Shown here: in pieces, positions 43,491-51,969 of the stretch
How positions within the stretch are numbered: the stretch's first letter is position 1
How the letters are laid out: each line of letters starts with the position of its first letter
Source: Motiliproteus sp047633175
GTDB taxonomy: Bacteria > Pseudomonadota > Gammaproteobacteria > Pseudomonadales > Balneatricaceae
NCBI GenBank assembly: GCA_047633175.1
Contig: JBLIEQ010000022.1
Span: 3,024-67,023, forward strand
Direction: 5' to 3'
DNA: 64,000 bases
Notes under the pieces: generated by a model
The model's database searches: none
Told to the model about the DNA's origin: nothing
What the model saw: only the letters and a program-made list of their open reading frames with translations
Translations under genes and position numbers: made by a program

Positions 43491-46344
43491 ATATTTCGAT
43501 CCAGCCATCATTGACCGCGACCTAGGAACACCCGCGTCGACTTCAGATATTCTCGTGACCCTGCAGATCGATAGTACGACCGTGACCGTCCCCCAGGGGA
43601 CCTCGGTACTGCGCGCCGCAGCCCTGGCCGGCATCACTATTCCCAAGCTTTGCGCCAGCGACAACCTGGAAGCCTTTGGCTCCTGCCGTCTCTGTGCGGT
43701 GCAGGTCGACGGTCGGCGCGGCTATCCGGCCTCCTGCACCACACCTGTAGAACCGGATATGAAGGTCTGCACCCAGAATGAAAAACTGGGTCTTCTGCGT
43801 CGTAATATCATGGAATTGTATATCTCCGACCATCCGCTGGATTGCCTCACCTGCCCCAGTAATGGTGACTGCGAACTTCAGGATGTCGCCGGTGCCGTGG
43901 GCCTGCGCGAGGTCCGTTACGGCCTCGAGGGCAGCAACCATCTGGACCTGCCCAAAGACGAATCCAACCCCTATTTCAGCTTTGATCCCAGCAAGTGCAT
44001 CCTCTGTTCCCGCTGTGTCAGGGCCTGTGAAGAGGTACAGGGGACCTTCGCCCTGACCATCGCCGGGCGTGGCTTTGACTCTAAGGTCAGCACCGGGTCC
44101 ACTAACTTTATGGATTCCGACTGTGTTTCCTGTGGTGCCTGCGTGCAGGCCTGCCCGACCGCGACCCTGGCCGAAAAAAGTCTGATCGAGCTGGGCCAGC
44201 CCGAACGCAGCGTTATCACCACCTGCGCTTACTGTGGCGTCGGTTGCTCGTTCAAGGCCGAACTCAAGGGCGATCAGCTGGTGCGCATGGTTCCCTACAA
44301 AGGGGGGGCCGCCAACCAGGGGCACTCCTGTGTTAAAGGACGGTTTGCCTTCGGCTACACCACCCACAAAGACCGGATCAAGACACCGATGATCCGCGAC
44401 AGCATCGATGCGCCCTGGCAGGAGGTCAGCTGGGAAGAGGCGATCGCCTATTCCGCCCGGCGCTTCAAGGAGATCCAGGCAGAGCACGGGCGTACCAGCA
44501 TCGGCGGCATCAGCTCCTCGCGCTGTACCAACGAAGAGACCTATCTGGTGCAGAAGATGGTGCGAACCGCCTTCGGCAATAACAACATCGATACCTGCGC
44601 CCGCGTCTGCCACAGCCCCACCGGCTACGGACTCAGGCAGACACTCGGGGAATCGGCCGGAACCCAGACCTTTGAATCGGTTCTCGATGCCGATGTCATC
44701 CTGGTGATCGGCGCCAATCCTACCGACGCCCATCCGGTATTCGGCTCACAGCTGCGCAAACGGCTGCGCCAGGGCGCCACGCTGATCGTGGCCGACCCCC
44801 GTGAAATCGATCTGCTGAGTACCCCCCATCTTAAGGACGCGCTGCATCTGCCGCTGCGCCCGGGCACCAACGTCGCCCTGATCAACGCCCTGGCCCATGT
44901 GGTGATTAACGAGGGCCTGGAAGACCAGGCCTTTATCGAGCAGCGCTGTGAAAATGAGGCCTACCAGCAGTGGCGTGACTTTATCAGTGGTCCGGAACAC
45001 GCGCCCGAGGCTGCCGCCGCGCTCACCGGTGTGCCCGCAGAACGAATCCGCCAGGCAGCACAGGCCTACGCCCAGGCAGGTAACGCTGCGATCTACTACG
45101 GACTGGGGGTGACAGAACACAGCCAGGGTTCCACCATGGTGATGGGCATTGCCAATCTGGCGATGGCCACCGGCAACATCGGGCGCTCCGGGGTCGGGGT
45201 CAATCCGCTGCGGGGCCAGAACAATGTTCAGGGTTCCTGCGATATGGGCTCGTTCCCGCATGAGCTGCCGGGGTATCAAGCGGTCGGTGATGCGGCTGTC
45301 CGGGCGCGCTTCGAGCAGGTCTGGGGTACCCCTATGGACCCCGAACCGGGACTCAGAATTCCCAACATGTTCGATGAGGCGATCCATGGCAGCTACAAGG
45401 GGATGTACGTGCAGGGCGAAGATCTGGCCCAGTCGGACCCCAATACTCATCATGTTGAAGCCGCGCTGCGGTCGCTCGAACTGCTGGTGGTCCAGGATCT
45501 GTTTCTTACCGAAACGGCCAAGTTTGCCCATGTGCTGCTGCCCGGCTCCACCTTCCTGGAGAAAGACGGCACCTTTACCAATGCCGAGCGCCGTATCAAC
45601 CGGGTCCGCCGGGTTGTCGCCCCTATGGCGGGTAAGGCAGACTGGGAGATCACCATGGAACTCAGTGCCGCGTTGGGCTACCCCATGGATTACAGCCATC
45701 CCTCCGAGATCATGGATGAGATAGCCACCCTGACCCCCTCCTTCAGCGGCGTCAGTTACGAAAAGCTGGAACGTCTGGGCAGCATCCAGTGGCCCTGTAA
45801 TGACGAGTACCCCGAAGGCATGCCGATCATGCATCCGGAGTCTTTCCCGGCGGGCGGCGGCCAGTTCGTGATAACCGAGTTTATCCCGACCACCGAGAAG
45901 GTCAGCCGCAAGTACCCGCTGATCCTGACCACCGGCCGGGTGCTCTCTCAATATAACGTCGGCGCCCAGACTCGCCGTACCGAGAATCAGGCCTGGCACG
46001 ACGAAGACCTGCTCGAGATCCATCCTCAGGATGCCGAAGATCGCGGGATCCTGGACGGCGACTGGCTGGGTATCACCAGCCGCGCCGGACAGACGGTACT
46101 GCGCGCCAAGATCAGCCAACGGATGCAACCGGGGGTGGTCTACACGACCTTCCACCATCCTGAAAGCGGTGCCAACGTGATCACCACCGATAACTCCGAC
46201 TGGGCCACCAACTGTCCGGAGTACAAGGTCACCGCCGTGGGGATCGAAAAAGTCACAGAGCCCTCGCTCTGGCAGCAGAATTTTGACGCCACCCATAAGC
46301 GTCAGAACAGCCTGCTGCAAGCAGCGAGATCCGAACCATCGTAA
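43483..46344 (+). CDS. fdsA: NAD-dependent formate dehydrogenase, catalytic alpha subunit (Mo)
   Basis: FdsA oxidises formate to CO2 at a molybdenum bis-MGD centre. In 953 residues it has an N-terminal 2Fe-2S domain (FGSCRLCAVQVDG), a His-Cys cluster segment (HPLDCLTCPSNGDCELQD), two 4Fe-4S ferredoxin motifs (CILCSRCVRACEEV, CVSCGACVQACPTA), another 4Fe-4S motif (CAYCGVGCSF) and the molybdopterin domains. The metal ligand is Cys in CARVCHSPTGYG (codon TGC, no selenocysteine). Its C-terminal MopB domain includes TTGRVLSQYN. Confidence 0.95.
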
Positions 46345-46454
46345 CGCAGACCGAACTCGAGGAGTCCGGCCCTGCCGTCGAACTGCCGTCAGCAACCTGC
46401 GACTCGGCAGTCCAGCGTTGGAACCGAGAGACTCTCTCCGAGGTCCGCGACTGC

Positions 46455-47171
46455 TTGGCCGAAGAGGTTCCGATCGCGCTCTGTTACAACGGCATCAGCC
46501 ATGCAGTGATGATGGCCTCACCCTGCGATCTGGAGGAGTTCGCGCTGGGTTTCAGCCTTAGCGAAGAGATTGTCGAGCAGCCGCAACAGCTCTACAGTAT
46601 CGAGATCATCCCCCGTACCGAGGGGATCGAAATCAACCTGCAGGTCTCGGCACGCCAGGAGCAGTTACTCAAACAGCGCCAGCGTAACCTCACCGGACGG
46701 ACCGGTTGCGGTCTGTGTGGCGGCGACTCGCTCTCGACGGCCATCCGTCCGGTCAAGGCGGTTACCCATGCCCCTAACCTTAGCGATGCCGCCGTACAGC
46801 AGTCCATTGCACAGCTCCAGGCCCACCAACCGCTGCAGGCGCTCACCGGCGCGGTTCATGGCGCTGCCTGGTGCAGCCTGGAGGGCGAGATACTGCAACT
46901 CCGTGAGGATGTGGGTCGGCACAACGCCCTGGACAAACTGATCGGCGCCCTAGTGGGTATGCAGACCGACCTCAGCCAGGGGTTTCTGCTGATTTCCAGT
47001 CGCGCCAGTTATGAACTCATCCATAAAGCGGCCAGTGTAGGTATAGGTAACTTGGTGGCGGTCTCCGCGCCCACAGCCTTGGCGATCCGGCTCGCCGAAC
47101 AAGCCGGCATCCAGGTGATCGGTTTTGCCCGGGAAGGACGGCATGTGCGTTATACCACCCCGGCAACATAA
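46455..47171 (+). CDS. fdhD: Formate dehydrogenase sulfurtransferase FdhD (FdsC)
   Basis: FdhD transfers sulfur from a cysteine desulfurase to the molybdenum cofactor of formate dehydrogenase, a step needed for activity. The motifs are IALCYNGISHAVMMASP, ALGFSLSEEIV, the sulfur-carrying RTGCGLCGGDS and EDVGRHNALDKLIG. The TTG at 46455 gives 238 residues. The frame is open back to 46299 and encodes plausible FdhD-like residues (QRWNRETLSEVRDCLAEEV) but has no ATG or GTG, so the true start is uncertain. FdsD is not seen downstream. Confidence 0.88.
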   Translation: MAEEVPIALCYNGISHAVMMASPCDLEEFALGFSLSEEIVEQPQQLYSIEIIPRTEGIEINLQVSARQEQLLKQRQRNLTGRTGCGLCGGDSLSTAIRPVKAVTHAPNLSDAAVQQSIAQLQAHQPLQALTGAVHGAAWCSLEGEILQLREDVGRHNALDKLIGALVGMQTDLSQGFLLISSRASYELIHKAASVGIGNLVAVSAPTALAIRLAEQAGIQVIGFAREGRHVRYTTPAT

Positions 47172-47200
47172 AAAATGGGCCGCCCGGTGGGTGGCCCATT
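47171..47200 (+). terminator. Terminator of the fds operon
   Basis: ATGGGCCGCCC pairs with GGGTGGCCCAT around a short loop (47175-47199), directly after the fdhD stop. It has no T-run after it on the plus strand, but six A precede it, so it is also suited to ending minus-strand transcription from the lipoprotein gene. Confidence 0.6.
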
Positions 47201-47316
47201 CAGCAAGCCTATGCTTGCTAGTGCGGGAACAGGAGCGGATTATTCATTAACGACAACGACCTCGAATCCCGGCTGGCCTGTTCGTAAGCGGAATTGAGCT
47301 AATTCAGCGCTGGGTA

Positions 47317-47430
47317 TTAATTGAGCACCTGCTCGCTGGTTAGCTTGGGTTGAGATGCGCAGCCACCGATAATCACGGCTGTTGCGAAAAGCGGCCAAAA
47401 CCGCTGGATGGAATAGCTGTGAATAATCAC
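47317..47430 (-). CDS. Very small lipoprotein (37 aa), entericidin-sized
   Basis: A short frame starts with GTG at 47430 and encodes a typical lipoprotein precursor: HSYSIQR, a hydrophobic core FWPLFATAVII, and the lipobox IGGC followed by ASQPKLTSEQVLN. After processing only about 14 residues would remain attached to the lipid. The start codon is unusual and no strong ribosome binding site is visible, so the start could lie elsewhere. It is 76 nt downstream of the P-type ATPase gene and co-oriented with it. Confidence 0.45.
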   Translation of the reverse strand: MIIHSYSIQRFWPLFATAVIIGGCASQPKLTSEQVLN

Positions 47431-47506
47431 CCCGCAGGCGTCGTCGGTATCGTCTTCGCTTAGACCACGATAGGCCTACGCACTAAAACTATCCATTAAC
47501 TGCCAG

Positions 47507-50212
47507 TTACCAGCTCAACCACTTTAATACAAAACGGTTATTCCGGCGTACCAGGTAGCGGCGTAACTCGTCCAGTAGCAGAATCAGCACCGCAAAAGGA
47601 ACACTCAATGCCAACTGCCAACCCTGCAGGGGGGCCGTACCGAAGAAAATATTAAACGCGGGAATATAGCTGATCATCCCCAGCAAGATCAGCTCGACCG
47701 CGATGCCCAGCAGAACCAGAGGATTGCTGAACAGGCCCACGCTCAGCAGGCTTTGGCGTCGAGTGCGACAGATCAGCACATCGGCGATCTGGCAGATGAT
47801 AATTGCGGCAAAAAATGCAGTGATAGCGCTGCGATACAACGGTTCGGTACTGGCCAGCGACTCGCCCCATTGCCAGCCTCCCGCGTACAAAACCACAAAA
47901 TAGCTGAAGAAGCCGGCAGCCGCCTGAATCATCCCCACCACACCATAACTCATGAGCAGCAGATTTCTGCTCAGCAGGCGTTCACTGCGTGCGCGGGGTG
48001 GTTTTTTCATCACATCGGTTTCCGGGGCTTCGATACCGAGCCCCAGCGCCGGCAGAATATCGGTCCCCAGATCGATGGCCAAGATCAGCACCACGGTCAA
48101 TGGCAACGGCAGATCCAGCAGCACAAAGGCGATAAACGGCAGAATTTGCGGCACATTGCTGGTCAAAATATAGGCGATAAATTTTTTAATATTCTCGAAG
48201 AGTGCACGACCCTCCTCCACGGCCGCAACGATAGTCGCAAAATTATCATCCATCAGCACCATATCACTGGCTTCCTTGGCCACCTCGGTGCCCATAAGGC
48301 CCATCGCCACGCCCATGTCGGCATTCTTGAGCGCCGGCGCATCATTTACGCCGTCACCGGTCACCGTGACGACCTCTCCCAGGCGTTGCAGGGCCTGCAC
48401 GATACGTAACTTCTGCGCGGGAGAGGTCCTGGCGAAGATCAGTTCGGGCTGTTTAAGAATATCCTCTAATTGCGTATCACTCATCAATGCTAATTCATCA
48501 CCTCGAATTACCCGACCTTGCTCGCTCAACAGCCCGATTTGGCGCCCGATCGCCTCGGCTGTTAGTCCGTAATCGCCGGTGATCATAATGACCCTGATCC
48601 CTGCAGTCCGGCACCTTTGCAGCGCATCGGCCACTTCGGGGCGCGGCGGATCAAGCATCCCGACCAGTCCGCTGAAGATAAAGTTATTCTGGTCGGGCTC
48701 AGGGGTTTCACTGTTTCGCCAACCCAGCCCGAGAACCCGCTCGCCCCTTGAGGCCAGACGACGATAGGCCTGTATGATGTAGTGCCGATGCGACTCCTGC
48801 AGCGGCTGCGTTTCGCCATTTAGCTGGATGTGACTGCAGCCTGACAGCACTACTTCAGGCGCCCCTTTGAGATACACCCGGTAACCGTTCTGTTGTGCCT
48901 GGGTATAGGTGGTCGTCATCTTTTTGGTTGTGGAATCAAAAGGAACTTCATCAACACGATTCGCTGTCGCCAGCACCTGTACGGGACGGAGCTGCTCGGC
49001 AAAGACCAGCAGACAGCCCTCGGTCGGATCACCGGTAAAACCCTCAACAGACAGACTAGCGTTATTGCACAGAATCATGGTCTCCCAGAGCGAGTCCAGT
49101 CCCGGTTGCGCTCTGAATGCGGCTCCCCAGTCGGAAAACTCCTGCTGGTTAAGGATAACCGTATGCACACTCATGCGATTCTGAGTCAGGGTGCCGGTCT
49201 TATCGGTACAGATAACCGTGGTACTGCCCAGCGTTTCGACGCTTTCGAGATTTTTGATCAGGGCATTTTTTTTTGCCATCCGTTTACTGGCAAGGGTCAG
49301 CGCCAGCGTCACCGTCGGCAATAGCCCCTCGGGGACATTAGCGACGATAATACCGATGGCAAAGATCAAGCTGTTCAGCGCTCCATTACCGATAAAGACA
49401 CTGACCAGAAAGAACAGCACCCCAAGCGAAATAGCGATGCTGCTGATGATCCTGATAAAATGCTGCAGCTCCTTACGAATCGGCGATGCCACCTCGTCGG
49501 TGTCCCTGGTCAGCCGAACGATGCTGCCGATCTGGGTCTGCATGCCGGTGGCATAAACCAGTGCCCTGCCGGTACCGCTCTGCACCAGGGTTCCGGAAAA
49601 CACCATGTTTCGGCTCTCCAGAATATTGTCACTGGTACAGTCGGTGTGGCGCAGTTCGGGCTCGCTTTCACCCGTCAGACTGCTCAGGTCGATCTTCAGC
49701 CGGGTCTGCTCGATAATGCGCCCATCGGCAGGGATGCGATCGCCCTCAGACAACAGCAGCAGATCACCGGGAACCACCAGCCGAGCATCGATCTGTTGTT
49801 TACGTCCATCGCGCCAAACCATCACCTGGCTGGGAAGCATGTGGCGAAAGCTCTCTAGGATCTGCTCGCTTTTCCGCTCCTGGATGTAGGTAAAAATGCC
49901 ATTAAGCAGCACGACGGCAAGCAGGGCATAGGCGATATAACGGTTGCCCTGACCCGGATCGAGACGCTCCGCCAGAAACGCCAGAGCACCACCAAAAATA
50001 AGCAGCAGGGCAAAAAAGTTCTTGAATTGGCGCAAAAACTTAAGGATCTCAGGCCTGCGATCATTCGCCTCGAGTCGGTTTTGGCCGTATTCCGCCAACC
50101 GTTGTCGCGCTTCAGCCTCGCTGATCCCGCTGAGACTGCACCCTAAACGTTGGCAGAGTTGATCCAGAGATAGCTGGTGCTGATCAGCACTGTGAGTGGG
50201 ATTATCAGCCAT
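47507..50212 (-). CDS. Cation-transporting P-type ATPase, type II (IIC-like)
   Basis: The 901-residue pump has an N-terminal cation-ATPase domain, the A-domain LTGESEPE, the phosphorylation site CTDKTGTLTQNRMSVHT, KGAPEVVLSGC (nucleotide domain), MITGDYGLTAEAIG and TGDGVNDAPALKNADMGVAMG, plus about ten membrane helices. Around M4, VANVPEGLLPTVTLALTLASKR and the following NLESVETLGST are very close to animal Na+,K+-ATPase and H+,K+-ATPase, so I place it in the bacterial IIC-like group. The ion cannot be fixed; Ca2+, Na+ and K+ are all possible. Confidence 0.9.
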   Translation of the reverse strand: MADNPTHSADQHQLSLDQLCQRLGCSLSGISEAEARQRLAEYGQNRLEANDRRPEILKFLRQFKNFFALLLIFGGALAFLAERLDPGQGNRYIAYALLAVVLLNGIFTYIQERKSEQILESFRHMLPSQVMVWRDGRKQQIDARLVVPGDLLLLSEGDRIPADGRIIEQTRLKIDLSSLTGESEPELRHTDCTSDNILESRNMVFSGTLVQSGTGRALVYATGMQTQIGSIVRLTRDTDEVASPIRKELQHFIRIISSIAISLGVLFFLVSVFIGNGALNSLIFAIGIIVANVPEGLLPTVTLALTLASKRMAKKNALIKNLESVETLGSTTVICTDKTGTLTQNRMSVHTVILNQQEFSDWGAAFRAQPGLDSLWETMILCNNASLSVEGFTGDPTEGCLLVFAEQLRPVQVLATANRVDEVPFDSTTKKMTTTYTQAQQNGYRVYLKGAPEVVLSGCSHIQLNGETQPLQESHRHYIIQAYRRLASRGERVLGLGWRNSETPEPDQNNFIFSGLVGMLDPPRPEVADALQRCRTAGIRVIMITGDYGLTAEAIGRQIGLLSEQGRVIRGDELALMSDTQLEDILKQPELIFARTSPAQKLRIVQALQRLGEVVTVTGDGVNDAPALKNADMGVAMGLMGTEVAKEASDMVLMDDNFATIVAAVEEGRALFENIKKFIAYILTSNVPQILPFIAFVLLDLPLPLTVVLILAIDLGTDILPALGLGIEAPETDVMKKPPRARSERLLSRNLLLMSYGVVGMIQAAAGFFSYFVVLYAGGWQWGESLASTEPLYRSAITAFFAAIIICQIADVLICRTRRQSLLSVGLFSNPLVLLGIAVELILLGMISYIPAFNIFFGTAPLQGWQLALSVPFAVLILLLDELRRYLVRRNNRFVLKWLSW

Positions 50213-50391
50213 TCCTTGCCCTACCTGTCCATTAAAAAACTAATCCTACTTAACCCTACTATAGTAGTGCCCATAAGCCACTTAGCGACCCCTGACAATA
50301 AATACCGCGCGCTGCTGCTGCGGCTGTATTCAACTAAGCTGGTAACTACGCCTTCAAGACGGGTCCCCGATAGCTACCAGGGTCGAGATTC

Positions 50392-50646
50392 ATGCCTAAC
50401 GTCAGACGCCTCCTTCTGGACGTACTCAAGCCCCATCAACCTAATGCGCTGGAATTTGCCTACCGGCTCGCGTCAGTCAACGCAAGCAAGGTCAGACTCA
50501 CTGTACTGGCTGTCGATGAGCATACCGAGAGTCTGCAGATTGAGATGCTGGGAGATGAGCTGCTGTTTGATCAGATCCAGGCGGCGATTACCGAAATGGG
50601 CGCTTCGCTACACAGCATCGATGAAGTCGACGTCAGCAGTGACTGA
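50392..50646 (+). CDS. DUF211 small protein
   Basis: The 84-residue protein matches DUF211: MPNVRRLLLDVLKPHQPNALEF at the start, a ferredoxin-like beta-alpha-beta middle (VRLTVLAVDEHTESLQIEM) and the closing LHSIDEVDV. The family is known mostly from archaea, with a scattered presence in bacteria; its function is unsettled. It is 6 nt upstream of a VIT-like membrane protein gene, a typical partner arrangement. Confidence 0.75.
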   Translation: MPNVRRLLLDVLKPHQPNALEFAYRLASVNASKVRLTVLAVDEHTESLQIEMLGDELLFDQIQAAITEMGASLHSIDEVDVSSD

Positions 50647-50652
50647 TAGCGG

Positions 50653-51234
50653 ATGAATATATTCCAAAAGCTGCGCTTTATTATCCGCGTTTCAGGCTCT
50701 ATGGGCGTGATACGGCGTTACTTTGTGGTCAATAGTTTTGACGGCGCCCTGACCTTGCTTGGCCTCAACACCGGATTCTACCTCAGTGCTGAGGTAGAAT
50801 TATCGGTTGTCATCCACGCCTGTACAGGAACCGCAATTGCACTGTGCATGAGCGGTATCAGCAGTGCCTATCTCAGCGAAACCGCCGAGCGCCAACACGA
50901 ACTGGCCGAACTGCAGCGCGCTATGGTCAACGATCTTGATAGCAGCATTCAACGAACAGCGACGCGCGTTATTCCGGTCTGTATTGCGATGGTCAATGGG
51001 CTATCGCCCTTCTTTTTCGCGCTGCTGATTATCGCGCCCCTATGGCTGGCTCAAGCGGGGCTGACGTTGGTCTATAGTCCTATCGTCATGGCCATTGGGG
51101 TCGCCTTTATCGAGATTTTTTTCCTGGGCATGTTTCTCGCTAAGATAGGCGCGGGCAACCTGATCTGGAGTGGCATTAAAGCGCTATCGATCGCGGTAAC
51201 AACCGTGCTGCTGATTCTGCTGCTGGAGGGTTAA
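50653..51234 (+). CDS. VIT1/CCC1-related integral membrane protein
   Basis: The 193-residue protein has about five membrane segments. The start YFVVNSFDGALTLLGLNTGFYLS corresponds to the metal-site first helix of VIT/CCC1 transporters (FDG..T..G), followed by GISSAYLSETAERQHE and a C-terminal hydrophobic part. It resembles the archaeal TIGR00267-type family rather than canonical iron/manganese VIT proteins. With DUF211 it forms a two-gene operon ended by a strong terminator. A metal-related transport role is inferred only. Confidence 0.7.
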   Translation: MNIFQKLRFIIRVSGSMGVIRRYFVVNSFDGALTLLGLNTGFYLSAEVELSVVIHACTGTAIALCMSGISSAYLSETAERQHELAELQRAMVNDLDSSIQRTATRVIPVCIAMVNGLSPFFFALLIIAPLWLAQAGLTLVYSPIVMAIGVAFIEIFFLGMFLAKIGAGNLIWSGIKALSIAVTTVLLILLLEG

Positions 51235-51237
51235 GAC

Positions 51238-51278
51238 AAAAAAGCCCCCGGACGGATGACTCCGGCCGGGGGCTTTTA
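51238..51278. terminator. Bidirectional rho-independent terminator
   Basis: GCCCCCGG (51244-51251) pairs with CCGGGGGC (51266-51273), flanked by an A-run on the left and TTTT on the right. It separates the convergent VIT-like and phasin genes and can terminate both. Confidence 0.9.
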
Positions 51279-51286
51279 GCCCGCAG

Positions 51287-51661
51287 TTACTTAGCGGATG
51301 CCGTCTTCTCCAGATCCGTGCCGGTCTCGATCTCGTTCTCCACTACTGCCTTGGTAGCGGCGACCTCTATAGCGGCAGAAAAAGCGTCTTTGGCCGTCGT
51401 CATGGCAGCAATACTCTGCTCTGTCGTACTGCTCATCTTAGCGCCCAACTCCTGATAAAATTTAGCCTGCAACTCCATGGCAACCTGAGGATCCTTGCAC
51501 TCTGCCAGAGCCTGTAACTGATCCATGCTGGTTTTCATCACCTCGTGCAGGCTGCTCTTCTGCAGAGCAGCCAGAGCTTCCAACGTGACTTTATTCGTTT
51601 CAACCAGATCCATAACAGGCTTCATCTGAGTTTTCATGTTTTCTACGATATCCTGGTACAT
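51287..51661 (-). CDS. Phasin-family protein
   Basis: Phasins coat polyhydroxyalkanoate granules. The 124-residue protein is almost entirely amphipathic helix, without Trp, and shows the family pattern: PVMDLVETNKVTLEALAALQKS, LQALAECKDPQVAMELQAKF, and a helical region rich in Ala/Thr. A good AAGGGA site precedes ATG 51661. It implies that the cell makes PHA, although no phaC is in the window. Confidence 0.8.
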   Translation of the reverse strand: MYQDIVENMKTQMKPVMDLVETNKVTLEALAALQKSSLHEVMKTSMDQLQALAECKDPQVAMELQAKFYQELGAKMSSTTEQSIAAMTTAKDAFSAAIEVAATKAVVENEIETGTDLEKTASAK

Positions 51662-51831
51662 AAGCTATTCCCTTAGTTTTTGTGCATTGCAACATTACCA
51701 GATTCCACATTATGCAGTCTCCAGCGAGCTGTCAACACATTTGTTGTTGCGGTGCACAATAAACAGCCCAAACAATCGAGCGCTTTTATTAACCGTCTAA
51801 ACAGTAGCAGGCGCGCGGCTCGGTGGCTGAG

Positions 51832-51873
51832 TTTCTAAGACTGCTTTTCTAAGACTACTTTTCTAAGACAAGC
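51832..51873. repeat. Three 14-bp tandem repeats upstream of the TVP38-flavoprotein gene
   Basis: TTTCTAAGACTGCT, TTTCTAAGACTACT and TTTCTAAGACAAGC follow each other without gap. They lie about 100 nt before the coding start of the next gene, in a 308-nt gap with no gene, so they could be an operator or simple slippage product. Confidence 0.7.
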
Positions 51874-51969
51874 GAACCTTTAAGCCACAGGCTTATCAAA
51901 ATACTGTAATGTTTGGGGGCTTCAATCCTCAGCACTGTTCACTCTCCAGCATCCAAAAGTTGTTTTATT

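Noticed and set aside
44565..44650. Possible selenocysteine codon in formate dehydrogenase because selD is nearby
   Set aside because: The ligand codon in the RVCHSPT motif is TGC (Cys); no in-frame TGA exists in fdsA.
43543..46395. Long open frames on the minus strand opposite fdsA (549 and 396 codons)
   Set aside because: They are mirror images of a GC-rich, strongly codon-biased gene; the plus-strand protein has complete family motifs, while the antisense products have no recognisable domain or start signals.
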